Below, piece after piece: positions 33,196-40,861 of a DNA stretch of 64,000 nt (position 1 is the stretch's first letter; every line of letters starts with the position of its first letter). The stretch is from the NCBI GenBank assembly GCA_020524525.2, contig CP129018.1, forward strand, positions 1,740,115-1,804,114, given 5' to 3'. Source of the DNA: Bacillus tianshenii. Its GTDB lineage: Bacteria; Bacillota; Bacilli; Bacillales; Bacillaceae_N. Under the pieces are notes generated by a model, which saw only the letters and a program-made list of their open reading frames with translations, ran no database searches and was not told the origin of the DNA. A program made the translations under genes and the position numbers.

Positions 33196-34059
33196 TTATA
33201 GCTTCTTTTCCATATGCACTTGTTTCAATACAGTTGAAAACCCACTCTTATGTAAAAGGTCAATTAATGTCTTTCGTTGATCGGAAATATTAACAGCAAA
33301 TAATTTCGTTCCAGCCTTTTTCGTTTGAAAAACACCATGCAGAAGACTTGCCAAAATATTTCTTTCATGATCAATTGCCGGTGCTGCTTCACATTGGTAA
33401 AGATAAATCGCTCCAACTTCTCCGTTGTTATCTAACTTTTCCTTATAAAGTGCATAGCCAACCGGCTCTTCTTCATCGTATACAATAAGTGCTTTCCCAT
33501 CTTGAACGCTTTGCCATTGTGTCTGCCATTGTACATCACTTCTATAGAAGGGAAGAAGTGAGATTTGCTGTGGATTGCTGTCTTCAATTTCAAAGCCCCA
33601 ATTTTTAAGTTGAGCATGAAGGTCGTGCCCACTCATATAATGCAGCTCCTCAAATATTTCATATCCCCATTTTTCGTATAATTGAATCGCCCGTTTATTC
33701 GTATGTATAGCTTCCAGCCTTGCAACATCAACACCTTCGATACGATAACGATCGAGCAAATAGGCAAGTAGTGCGTCCCCTATTCTTTGACCGCGAAGCA
33801 ATGGTGCAACAGCTGTTCCCCCATTCCATGCAATCCGCTTCTCTTTAATATTACGAATACCGCTTAACACAATGCCCGCAGGTCTATTATCAATATATGC
33901 ACTTACCGAAAGCTGCGGACATAATTCTTCAGAAACAATTCGCTTTAAAAAGCGCTCCATCGTCATTTGTACATCAACCTGATAATCTTGAAAACCGATA
34001 TTCCATACCTTCAGTGCTTCTGAAAATGAGCACTCTGCCAATGAACGTACTTCAACCAT
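33196..34059 (-). CDS. GNAT family N-acetyltransferase, two-domain
   Basis: A 287-residue protein. The N-terminal half is a complete GNAT domain: the acetyl-CoA pyrophosphate loop is seen in VAPLLRGQRIGDALLAYLLD (about 82-101), followed by LEAIHTNKRAIQLYEKWGYE. The C-terminal half (about 155-287) looks like a second, degenerate GNAT fold ending in LIDLLHKSGFSTVLKQ. Substrate unknown. GGGAGGGAG precedes the ATG. It lies between ilvD and ypgR, where B. subtilis has none as far as I recall. Confidence 0.75.
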   Translation of the reverse strand: MVEVRSLAECSFSEALKVWNIGFQDYQVDVQMTMERFLKRIVSEELCPQLSVSAYIDNRPAGIVLSGIRNIKEKRIAWNGGTAVAPLLRGQRIGDALLAYLLDRYRIEGVDVARLEAIHTNKRAIQLYEKWGYEIFEELHYMSGHDLHAQLKNWGFEIEDSNPQQISLLPFYRSDVQWQTQWQSVQDGKALIVYDEEEPVGYALYKEKLDNNGEVGAIYLYQCEAAPAIDHERNILASLLHGVFQTKKAGTKLFAVNISDQRKTLIDLLHKSGFSTVLKQVHMEKKL

Positions 34060-34229
34060 TTATCTCCCTCCCGCTTCGATTCTTTTTAAAATGGTAAATA
34101 TTATTTTACTCCTTTCCAACTGTACAAACAAGAATTATTCATTATATTCTGAAAAATATTCAATTCATTAACATGATACGAAACTTCTTTACGCAATAAA
34201 TCGTTTAGACAAGTAAGGAGGTATTGTGT

Positions 34230-34280
34230 ATGAAGTATTTTTTAATTATCTCTTCGTGGATTTTATTCGAGCGGAGGTGA
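34230..34280 (+). CDS. Very short hydrophobic ORF with strong ribosome binding site (doubtful)
   Basis: A 16-codon frame (MKYFLIISSWILFERR) eight bases after AAGGAGG. It is hydrophobic with a basic end. A second GGAGGTGATG occurs at its stop codon and runs into the terminator. Too short to judge by coding signs; it may be a small membrane peptide, a leader peptide or chance. Confidence 0.22.
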   Translation: MKYFLIISSWILFERR

Positions 34281-34300
34281 TGGAGGGGGCGGATGCGATT

Positions 34301-34338
34301 AAAAAATCCCCTCAGCACTATCGCGCTGAAAGGGATTT
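34301..34338 (-). terminator. Terminator after ypgR
   Basis: AAATCCCCTCAGC / GCTGAAAGGGATTT hairpin with T run on the minus strand. Confidence 0.75.
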
Positions 34339-34344
34339 GTCTAA

Positions 34345-35466
34345 TTATTCTTTGGCCATTTTTTCAGTCATTTGCTTCCATACGGAACCTTTTGCTTCTT
34401 CTCCACCTTCAATTCTTTCAAGTGCCATCTGAACCTGCAGAGCAACTTCAAACTCGGGATCATTTTTAGCTTTTTGTAAAGCGGGAATGGCCTGTTCATC
34501 GCCAACTTCATACAAAAACATCGCAGCCCGCCAACGAACAAGCTTGTTCTTATCTTCTAATGCCTTCATTGCTGCCGGAATTCCTTTTGGATCTCCAATA
34601 TCAGAGAAGCAATCACCTGCTGTTCGACGTACCATAACTGATTTATCATGGAGCAATGCTTCCTCTAGAAGCGGTAAGACATCTACATTTTCAAGCATGC
34701 CAAGATAAACAACAGCCAGACGACGAATGGATTGCTTTTCATCATGTAAAGCTTTTTTCAAAACCGGTAAATCTGCTTCTGTCGGGTTCATTTGTTCCAG
34801 TGCTGCATAACGATGCTTCCAATCTGGGTTGTCGAGCATTTCTACGGTTACTTGATAAGTTTCATTTTGCTGAATGGCTTTTTCTTCAGGATTAATAAAC
34901 GTTTGAATTAAGCTTTCAAGCCGTTCTTCATCATATGCCGCCGCAATTTCATCAACAATTTGTTCACCAATTTCGTCCATTTCTCCATAACGAACACCAT
35001 GTTCTTTCCATTCGCGTTCCATCACAACATTGTCACCGATTTCAGTTAGTTTCATTACCGCATTCATAAACCGCTGCGGTAAACCAACTCGCTTTTCTTC
35101 CTCCCCATCAGTGAGCTTTAGCTGCATTGGGATTCCGGCAAAGGTTTGAACAAATGCTTTTACTTCTCCAAAGCCATCCTGCGGCCCATTTTCTTCAATT
35201 TCCTCACTTTCTTCTCCAAATACACCGCGCACCTTCGGCAGGATTTGTTTCCAATCAATCTTTGGATTTCGATCAAGTGCGATAAAATCAGCAACATGAT
35301 AGACGCTTTTCACGCCTTCAATTCCAAGCAGCTGTTGTACAAATGCAGGAGCACGGTCTACATGTTCTGCTGTATAATGATTCCGCTCACGCCCTTCTAA
35401 CGCCTTATCAAGCGTAATCTTCATCGTATTCGGGCTTGGTGTTGGTTCAATTGCAACAATTTTCAT
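34345..35466 (-). CDS. ypgR: HEAT-repeat protein with Nfu N-terminal domain (YpgR/conserved virulence factor C)
   Basis: A 373-residue protein: an N-terminal Nfu/NifU-N scaffold-type domain (about 1-85, MKIVAIEPTPSPNTMKI, then FALDRNPK-like segment), a middle domain, and C-terminal HEAT-like repeats (about 205-360; for example ADLPVLKKALHDEKQSIRRLA). It corresponds to B. subtilis YpgR and S. aureus CvfC, the latter linked to virulence gene expression. No cluster-binding cysteines are visible, so Fe-S delivery is not implied. The ATG at 35466 has AAGGAGG upstream; the frame's further 28 codons upstream are not used. Confidence 0.85.
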   Translation of the reverse strand: MKIVAIEPTPSPNTMKITLDKALEGRERNHYTAEHVDRAPAFVQQLLGIEGVKSVYHVADFIALDRNPKIDWKQILPKVRGVFGEESEEIEENGPQDGFGEVKAFVQTFAGIPMQLKLTDGEEEKRVGLPQRFMNAVMKLTEIGDNVVMEREWKEHGVRYGEMDEIGEQIVDEIAAAYDEERLESLIQTFINPEEKAIQQNETYQVTVEMLDNPDWKHRYAALEQMNPTEADLPVLKKALHDEKQSIRRLAVVYLGMLENVDVLPLLEEALLHDKSVMVRRTAGDCFSDIGDPKGIPAAMKALEDKNKLVRWRAAMFLYEVGDEQAIPALQKAKNDPEFEVALQVQMALERIEGGEEAKGSVWKQMTEKMAKE

Positions 35467-35672
35467 TCTATTTCCTCCTTCATTCCAACATCTATATAGT
35501 GTTATTATAAAGTCTATCACTAGAAAAGAAAAATCTTCTCTATCATACATTTGATTTAATCATTTTTAATGAAACAACGAAATTATGAAAGAAAATCATT
35601 GAACAATTGTCGGAATGTTTCTATAATGATGAATCATACGCAGAACGAAATTTTAAATAGGGAGTGAGACCT

Positions 35673-36581
35673 TTGCCGATTAATATTCCTTCCCATCTAC
35701 CAGCAAAAGAAGTATTAGAAAAAGAAAACATTTTCGTCATGGAAGAAGAGCGGGCATACACACAGGACATTCGTCCATTAAATATAGCGATTCTCAATTT
35801 AATGCCACAAAAAGAAAAAACAGAAACACAAATCCTCCGCTTGCTGGGGAATTCTCCGCTGCAAGTGAACATTACCTTGCTTCATCCGAAAACACACCGC
35901 TCAAAAAATACAAAACAAGAGCATTTAAAGAATTTTTACCGGACAATTGATGAAGTGAAGCAGCGTAAATATGACGGTATGATTATCACTGGTGCTCCAA
36001 TTGAGCATTTAGAATTTGAAGCAGTTACCTACTGGGAAGAACTAAAAGAGATAATGGAATGGACGAAAACAAATGTTACATCAACACTGCATATTTGTTG
36101 GGGCGCACAAGCAGGGCTTTACTATCATTACGACGTACCCAAATACCCCCTGAAAGAAAAATGTTTCGGAATCTTTCCACATCGCACCTTTAAAAAGAAA
36201 ACCCGTTTATTGAGAGGGTTTGATGATTTGTATTTCGTCCCTCATTCACGTTATACAGAAACAAAGCTTGCAGATGTTGAAGAAATCGACGATTTAGAAA
36301 TATTAGCAACAAGTGAACAAGCAGGGGTTTGTCTCGTCGCATCGAAAGACCGAAAGCAAATCTTTTTAACAGGTCATCCTGAATATGACGTTGATACATT
36401 GAAGGAAGAGTATGACCGAGACATTCAAAAAGGAATTGATATGAAAACACCTATTAACTATTATCCAAACAACGACCCTTCACAACCGCCTATGAACTTG
36501 TGGCGCTCACATGCAAACCTGTTATTTGTAAACTGGTTGAACTATTACGTTTATCAAGCAACACCTTATGTATGGGAATAG
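35673..36581 (+). CDS. metA: Homoserine O-acetyltransferase (MetA)
   Basis: A 302-residue MetA-family enzyme activating homoserine for methionine synthesis. The catalytic residues are all present at family positions: Cys142 in HICWGAQAG, and His235 and Glu237 in GHPEYD. Residue 111 is Glu ([10 protein letters not shown]); in this family Glu111 correlates with acetyl-CoA use and Gly111 with succinyl-CoA, so I predict acetyltransferase activity. The start is TTG at 35673, giving the conserved [11 protein letters not shown], with AGGGAGTG upstream; GTG at 35664 lies within that site. No S-box riboswitch is visible in the 200 bases upstream. Confidence 0.92.
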   Translation: MPINIPSHLPAKEVLEKENIFVMEEERAYTQDIRPLNIAILNLMPQKEKTETQILRLLGNSPLQVNITLLHPKTHRSKNTKQEHLKNFYRTIDEVKQRKYDGMIITGAPIEHLEFEAVTYWEELKEIMEWTKTNVTSTLHICWGAQAGLYYHYDVPKYPLKEKCFGIFPHRTFKKKTRLLRGFDDLYFVPHSRYTETKLADVEEIDDLEILATSEQAGVCLVASKDRKQIFLTGHPEYDVDTLKEEYDRDIQKGIDMKTPINYYPNNDPSQPPMNLWRSHANLLFVNWLNYYVYQATPYVWE

Positions 36582-36588
36582 ATTTCAA

Positions 36589-36620
36589 GCCAAAACGTTA
36601 ATATCGTTTTGGCTTTTTTA
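36589..36620 (+). terminator. Terminator after metA
   Basis: AGCCAAAACG / CGTTTTGGCT hairpin followed by T6. Confidence 0.85.
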
Positions 36621-36627
36621 TGTAAAA

Positions 36628-36657
36628 AGCACCCCTGCTTATACGCAGAAGGTGCTG
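36628..36657 (-). terminator. Terminator after the YvbH-like gene
   Basis: AGCACCCCTGC / GCAGAAGGTGCT hairpin followed on the minus strand by a T run. Confidence 0.75.
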
Positions 36658-36666
36658 TTAGTCAAT

Positions 36667-37281
36667 CTAATTATGAATATATCGTTCATAGATGTTGCCA
36701 AAATCTTTCACATTATATTTTTCTTTATTTTCAACGAACCAAGCAAAGGCAATTTGATTGATTTCTCTGAATTCTTCATACAAATGAGAACCGGTTCCTT
36801 CACTGCGAGTTAATGTCGATGAAGCTAGTTCAACACTTTGGGTTGCATAATCAAGATAGGACTGATTGTCACGTTGAATTTCAGAGATTTTCAGTAATGA
36901 TTTATATAAATCTTTTAATTCGGCAATATGCTTTTTATGTGCATCAATTGAGAAGCTCTCATTGCCCATTTTAAACTTAATTTCAATGTCTAAATCAATG
37001 GTACCAGCTGTTTCAAGGGCAACACTAGAAATTTGGTTAACATAATATTCATAACGGCGAAGCGTCCGTTTTTTGCTCGTTGCACTTTCACCATCAAGAT
37101 GGATTAAAGCTTTGTTTGTAAAGCAATATTCATCTGCCTTAGATTTGATTAAAAAATAAATTTTCTCATCATCTTCATGCATCACATAGTCGTCAGTATC
37201 CACTTTATCATAGTCCTCTGGCCCAATGACGCTTCCGATATCGCTTAGTCCCAATGCATCTGAGGCGATTTTTTTAAACAA
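36667..37281 (-). CDS. PH-domain protein (YvbH-like)
   Basis: A 204-residue cytoplasmic protein: bacterial PH domain (about 1-120, LFKKIASDALGLSDIGSV and DDYVMHEDDEKIYFLIKSK) and a C-terminal helical oligomerisation region, as in B. subtilis YvbH. The function of these proteins is not known. The start is set at TTG 37281, which gives the family N-terminus (M/LFKKIASDALGL) and has AAAGGA nine bases upstream; the ATG at 37320 has no site. Confidence 0.82.
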   Translation of the reverse strand: MFKKIASDALGLSDIGSVIGPEDYDKVDTDDYVMHEDDEKIYFLIKSKADEYCFTNKALIHLDGESATSKKRTLRRYEYYVNQISSVALETAGTIDLDIEIKFKMGNESFSIDAHKKHIAELKDLYKSLLKISEIQRDNQSYLDYATQSVELASSTLTRSEGTGSHLYEEFREINQIAFAWFVENKEKYNVKDFGNIYERYIHN

Positions 37282-37370
37282 TATACTCAATCCTTTCCAT
37301 CTTAATATTAATCGTTTCAAATAAATTGTAACACACCTTTTTCACAAGATGCTAAGCTGCCCTTTTCCTT

Positions 37371-37574
37371 CTATGAAGAGAACGGTGCACAGGAGAGAAT
37401 GTTCTTCATTTTGAATGTTCGCGTTGCTTTTCTGAGGTAACAATACCCTCTCACATAATCGTCAGTGACTTCATGAACTTTAATACGTCTTTTCGTAAAA
37501 AGATCCGCATCAGACTGGTAGATCAACTCACAAACGATGCCTTCTTCTAAGCAATATTGCAGCACTTTCCTCAT
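37371..37574 (-). CDS. Small WYL-domain-like protein
   Basis: A 67-residue protein whose centre (LIYQSDADLFTKRRIKVHEV, then VRGYCYLRKATRTFKMKNIL) resembles the compact WYL-like ligand-binding fold found in many short Bacillus proteins. It lacks a DNA-binding domain. AAAGGGGG precedes the ATG. Function unknown; it stands alone between the YvbH-like gene and a divergent secreted protein gene. Confidence 0.65.
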   Translation of the reverse strand: MRKVLQYCLEEGIVCELIYQSDADLFTKRRIKVHEVTDDYVRGYCYLRKATRTFKMKNILSCAPFSS

Positions 37575-37806
37575 GTACGCCGCCCCCTTTTATTCCCATT
37601 GTATTCACTGTATGAAGGAATATAAGAAAAAGACGCACAATAAGTTATTCATCCCTCCACCCTACTTTTGAAATGAACTTTTAAGAGGAGAAATTCATAA
37701 CATAATCAGTGCTTTGTGTAGATTACCCATAAGCTACCTGTATGGTAAGCTTAACGTAATAGATGGTAATAATTCCATAATAAGTATAGTAATAAGAGGT
37801 GAATAT

Positions 37807-38625
37807 ATGTTAACACGTTTTACGGCCGTACTGTTATTTGTCGTCGCTTTCTTTCCCCTTATTGTAACTGCTGCCTCACCATGGGATGAAACGAACGTAC
37901 CAACGAATAAAATTTGGACAATCGAGTTCAACACAAAAATGAAAGAAAGCACGATTAATAGAAACAATATTTATGTAACAAACGAGCATGGGGACACTCT
38001 TTCAACGATTGATGTTTCTTTATCAGATGATCAAAGCTTTGTTCGCGTCAGCAATTCCTCTCCTTACAATAAAGGTGAAACCTATCGCTTAGTTATTACG
38101 CAGAATGTGAAATCAGATGCTGGAATAAACCTAAAAGAACCGATTGAAATGGTTTTTACAACGAGAAAAGATACAATCAATAACTCAAGAACCGCCCCTG
38201 CAACGATCGGAGAACCTTTTGTAATTGGCAGTGGGGCTGTTTCCTATGAATTAGAGCTAACTGAGCTTCTTTCAGGTGAAGATGCTTGGCAGAAAGCTTA
38301 TGAAGCAAGTCCTTATAACGAACCGCCCGGCGCTGGGAAAGAATATATATTTGCTAAGTTCAAAGTAAAGCTACTTACAGCAGAACGCTCAAAATATTTT
38401 AGCTATCATGATTTCACGATTGTTTCTAAGCAAGGAAATGAACTGAAGCGTCCTGTCTTATACCGAATGGAAGACCGCTTTGCTAAGGATTTAGAAGCTG
38501 GAGATGAATTTGAAGGCTGGATTTTTACTGAGGTTGATAAGACAGACAATGCCCCCCTTCTTCAATATGAAGATCACTTGACTGACTTAAAGGCTGATTT
38601 ATGGTTTAAACTACGAAAGGAATAA
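37807..38625 (+). CDS. Secreted protein with SbsA/Big_5 Ig-like domain
   Basis: A 272-residue exported protein. Signal peptide 1-22 (AVLLFVVAFFPLIVTAA), an SbsA-type Ig-like (Big_5) domain about 32-120 with WTIEFNTKMKESTINRNNIYV and a closing EMVFTTRKD, then a C-terminal beta-rich domain (about 135-272) resembling the DUF4352/telokin-like exported domains. The ATG at 37807 has AAGAGGTG upstream; the upstream frame extension lacks a site. Related Ig-like domains occur in the S-layer protein at 50520, so this may also be a wall-associated protein. Confidence 0.75.
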   Translation: MLTRFTAVLLFVVAFFPLIVTAASPWDETNVPTNKIWTIEFNTKMKESTINRNNIYVTNEHGDTLSTIDVSLSDDQSFVRVSNSSPYNKGETYRLVITQNVKSDAGINLKEPIEMVFTTRKDTINNSRTAPATIGEPFVIGSGAVSYELELTELLSGEDAWQKAYEASPYNEPPGAGKEYIFAKFKVKLLTAERSKYFSYHDFTIVSKQGNELKRPVLYRMEDRFAKDLEAGDEFEGWIFTEVDKTDNAPLLQYEDHLTDLKADLWFKLRKE

Positions 38626-38630
38626 TTAAG

Positions 38631-38671
38631 AAGGTGAAGCGTCTCAAAGCTGTGAAACGCTTCACCTTTTT
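38631..38671 (+). terminator. Terminator after the Big_5 protein gene
   Basis: AAGGTGAAGCGT / ACGCTTCACCTT hairpin (38631-38668) followed by T5. Confidence 0.85.
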
Positions 38672-38803
38672 ATTACTATTTAATGTTTCGAAAGTAAACA
38701 AATTGGTTATATTAATAAAACATCCCTTTCATAGTATGTTATTTACATAATGTTTGTCATATCTTTTGACATAAAACGTCGAGATACGACTTTACTAAAC
38801 CGA

Positions 38804-38863
38804 TAACCCTCATAATTTGTAGGGTTAATGTCACTTTATTTAACATGTAAACTGTGGTAAAAT
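38804..38863 (+). promoter_or_regulatory. Hairpin and extended -10 upstream of the holin-like ORF
   Basis: TAACCCT (38804-38810) pairs with AGGGTTA (38821-38827). It is followed by the extended -10 element TGGTAAAAT about 65 bases before the ORF start. No -35 stands out, as allowed for extended -10 promoters. The rest of 38672-38921 holds nothing recognisable. Confidence 0.4.
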
Positions 38864-38921
38864 ATTTTTAAGAATTTTCAATCAATTATCACAAAACGAA
38901 TTTATAAAGGAGGAAAAACTT

Positions 38922-39032
38922 TTGAGTGCAATTGAAATGTTATTAGCAAATGTTGGATTCGGAGCTAGTTTTATCGGACTAATGGTTCTTATTTCTTCTT
39001 CAGATAAGCTGCTAAATAAAGAAAAAAAATAA
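38922..39032 (+). CDS. Holin-like small membrane peptide (possible type I toxin)
   Basis: A 36-residue peptide with a TTG start 8 bases after AAAGGAGG. It has an acidic residue near the N-terminus (SAIEMLLANVGFG), a single membrane segment (about 8-26) and a basic tail (LLNKEKK). This matches the form of holin-like toxins of type I toxin-antitoxin systems such as BsrG/TxpA, and also that of other small membrane peptides. No antisense promoter could be identified. It ends 70 bases before a strong terminator. Confidence 0.5.
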   Translation: MSAIEMLLANVGFGASFIGLMVLISSSDKLLNKEKK

Positions 39033-39102
39033 AACTCAACTTACCTCTATCCTATCCTATTCTCTTCTCTACTTCTAATAAACTCCATGCTGACCTTAAA
39101 AC

Positions 39103-39147
39103 AAAAAGATGAAGCGCACAAAATGTATTGGGCGCTTCATCTTTTTA
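39103..39147. terminator. Strong bidirectional terminator
   Basis: AAAAAGATGAAGCGC / GCGCTTCATCTTTTT perfect 15-base repeat with 14-base loop. Confidence 0.8.
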
Positions 39148-39186
39148 CATTTTATTGAAAAATATATTTACAACGATAATACTTTA

Positions 39187-39215
39187 TTGCATAATAATGA
39201 TAGTCATTCCATATT
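39187..39215 (+). promoter_or_regulatory. Promoter of the Spo0E-like gene with Fur-like palindrome in the spacer
   Basis: TTGCAT (39187-39192), 17-base spacer, CATATT (39210-39215). The spacer holds AATGA-TAG-TCATT (39196-39208), about 14 of 19 matches to the Fur box GATAATGATAATCATTATC. Confidence 0.45.
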
Positions 39216-39258
39216 TAGACAAGCTTCTACAAAATCAAAAAGGAGTTTATTTGTAAAC

Positions 39259-39414
39259 ATGCGTATTAAGTGCAAAGAATTGCTCGAACAAATTGAAGAT
39301 AAACGAAAAGAAATGCTTGAAGCTGCGAAAACAACTGGATTCCTTTCCGACCTCACCCTAAAATGCAGCCAAGAGCTTGATGAATTATTAAATAGATATC
39401 AACAAAACATGTGA
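39259..39414 (+). CDS. Spo0E-like aspartyl-phosphate phosphatase
   Basis: A 51-residue Spo0E-family protein. The helix pair and the signature SQELDELLNRY (about 38-48) are clear, along with IEDKRKEMLEAAKTTGF. Members dephosphorylate Spo0A-P and delay sporulation. The ATG at 39259 gives the normal family N-terminus; AAAGGAG is 13 bases upstream, longer than ideal. A Fur-like palindrome lies inside the promoter just upstream. The longer open frame starting at 39109 overlaps a terminator and is not used. Confidence 0.82.
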   Translation: MRIKCKELLEQIEDKRKEMLEAAKTTGFLSDLTLKCSQELDELLNRYQQNM

Positions 39415-39427
39415 AAGACAAGTTCAG

Positions 39428-39456
39428 GCAGGCGATGAACGCTCATGCCTTTTTTT
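39428..39456 (+). terminator. Terminator after the Spo0E-like gene
   Basis: GGCA-GCG / CGC-TGCC hairpin followed by T7. Confidence 0.75.
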
Positions 39457-39462
39457 GTGAAT

Positions 39463-39618
39463 TTAATAGATAACTCCCTTTAATTGAACTTGAAACTCTC
39501 CTTCTTTCATTGCTGCTATTTTATGAATTTGCTGAAACGCATCAAGCATACCGCCAGCTTCGACGCACTCTTCACGATCTGAAAGTTGGTCCTTAATAAC
39601 AAACACGTACTTCCTCAC
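39463..39618 (-). CDS. Small conserved-looking protein, unknown
   Basis: A 51-residue protein with GTG start and GGAAGGTG eight bases upstream. Sequence begins MRKYVFVIKDQLSDREECVE and ends FQVQLKGVIY; it looks like one small alpha/beta unit. I do not recognise a family. A TATAAT -10 lies at 39733-39738 (minus) and a cre-like site just upstream of it. Confidence 0.55.
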   Translation of the reverse strand: MRKYVFVIKDQLSDREECVEAGGMLDAFQQIHKIAAMKEGEFQVQLKGVIY

Positions 39619-39732
39619 GCCGTGTCACCTTCCTATTGTCTAAGAATTTATGTGATTTCTTTCACAAGTCATCTCTAAGAAAAAACCGTATCTACGGTGA
39701 GGTAATTCCCATTCTTTTATTGACTTAATCCT

Positions 39733-39786
39733 ATTATAGCGTTTTCATTTCAACATGTGTTTGACAATTATGTGAAAGTGCTTTCA
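39733..39786 (-). promoter_or_regulatory. TATAAT -10 and near-consensus cre site before the 51-residue gene
   Basis: -10 TATAAT on the minus strand at 39738-39733 without a good -35. TGAAAGTGCTTTCA at 39773-39786 matches the cre consensus TGWAANCGNTNWCA at 13 of 14 positions. Centred about 53 bases upstream of the likely start, a position used for CcpA activation. Confidence 0.45.
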
Positions 39787-39809
39787 AAGTTGGTTATATC
39801 CAAAAATAA

Positions 39810-39831
39810 AAGCCCGGCAATCGCCAGGCTT
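39810..39831 (-). terminator. Terminator after the RraA-like gene
   Basis: AAGCCCGGC-AATC-GCCAGGCTT hairpin; the minus strand continues with a T-rich stretch. Confidence 0.7.
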
Positions 39832-39835
39832 ACGC

Positions 39836-40348
39836 TTAAGCTTCCATTGTTTGTTCTGATTCTTCTTCCTTCATCAATGGTACCTCAGAAATAACAATGC
39901 CATCTTCATCGGCATATACATATTCTCCAGGATTCCATGTCACGCCGCCAAACTTCACTGGTACGTCAATATTGCCTTCGCCTCGTTTTTCACTCTTTAG
40001 TGGCATTGTTCCAAGTGCAAAAATCCCAACCTCTAATTCCTTTAATTCACTTGAGTCACGTACACATCCGTTAATAATGATTCCTGCCAGCCCTCTTTCA
40101 ACTGCAATATCACCAAGACGATCCCCTAATAATGCGCAGCGGCGAGAACCTCCGCCGTTTACAACAACGACCGAACCCCGCGGGGCTGTTTTTAAGCGTT
40201 CTTTAACAAGCACATTATCTTCAAATACTTCTACCGTTGTAATTTTCCCAGAAAAAGCTTGTCTTTTCCCATAAGACTGAAACGTAAGTTGACACACCGA
40301 TAAATCCTTTGCATAGTCATCACATAAATCAGCAGTTTTAACCGTCAT
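39836..40348 (-). CDS. RraA-like protein
   Basis: A 170-residue RraA/HMG-aldolase family protein. Visible motifs are [22 protein letters not shown] and [15 protein letters not shown], whose Arg and Asp form the metal/substrate site in the aldolase members (4-hydroxy-4-methyl-2-oxoglutarate aldolase). In E. coli RraA inhibits RNase E; Bacillus lacks RNase E of that type, so an aldolase or oxaloacetate decarboxylase-like role is as likely. AAAGGGGGA precedes the ATG. Confidence 0.8.
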   Translation of the reverse strand: MTVKTADLCDDYAKDLSVCQLTFQSYGKRQAFSGKITTVEVFEDNVLVKERLKTAPRGSVVVVNGGGSRRCALLGDRLGDIAVERGLAGIIINGCVRDSSELKELEVGIFALGTMPLKSEKRGEGNIDVPVKFGGVTWNPGEYVYADEDGIVISEVPLMKEEESEQTMEA

Positions 40349-40493
40349 ACTATTTCCCCCTTTGTGTTCTCATTACATTTACTACGCTGTCAATTCGTCA
40401 AAATCCTCCTTTTTCTGAAAATTCACGAATTAGACGTATCTTCTTTATTCACGAACATTTGATTTGATAAAATAAAAAAAGGGGGAGATAACG

Positions 40494-40778
40494 ATGAAAA
40501 AAACGACACGTGAACAATTAAAACAACACTATTACGAAAAAATCGCTGAGCTTGAAAAGCTAATGAAGGAAATCAATACAATGGGGGATGATCTTGCAAA
40601 TGAAACAAGACTCATTACACTCCGCCTATATAAAGAGCAAAATGATCAGCTAGAAGAAATTCGAAAATATTTTCAAAGTGTAAATATGCCGGAAGAAAAT
40701 AATACGAATGAAGCAATTCTTTCAGTTGCATTAGATCGCTTCTATAAATTCACGAAAGAACTTCATGATGAACATTAA
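40494..40778 (+). CDS. Small coiled-coil protein, unknown
   Basis: A 94-residue charged helical protein (KIAELEKLMKEINTMGDDLA; ends FTKELHDEH). No recognised family. AAAAAGGGGGAG precedes the ATG strongly, so I take it as real. Transcribed divergently from the RraA-like gene and convergent with the FAD oxidoreductase. Confidence 0.6.
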   Translation: MKKTTREQLKQHYYEKIAELEKLMKEINTMGDDLANETRLITLRLYKEQNDQLEEIRKYFQSVNMPEENNTNEAILSVALDRFYKFTKELHDEH

Positions 40779-40819
40779 GAAAGTTGTATTGCTACCCTTT
40801 TATTGCAGTTGATAAGCTT

Positions 40820-40857
40820 AAAAAAGGACAGCTTCACCAATGTGAGCTGTCCTTTCC
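40820..40857. terminator. Bidirectional terminator between convergent genes
   Basis: AAAGGACAGCT / AGCTGTCCTTT repeat with A and T runs outside. Confidence 0.8.
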
Positions 40858-40861
40858 TCTT

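Noticed and set aside
34226..34432. 68-codon plus-strand frame
   Set aside because: It runs through the ypgR terminator into the ypgR gene antisense; composition is not protein-like.
35467..35672. S-box (SAM) riboswitch before metA
   Set aside because: The interval is short and none of the S-box core motifs could be seen.
38802..38810. GATAACCCT shared with 30102-30110
   Set aside because: A 9-base match is expected by chance about once in a window this size, and the surroundings differ.
39109..39258. Longer frame upstream of the Spo0E-like gene
   Set aside because: It begins inside a strong terminator and lacks a ribosome binding site; the conserved part starts at 39259.
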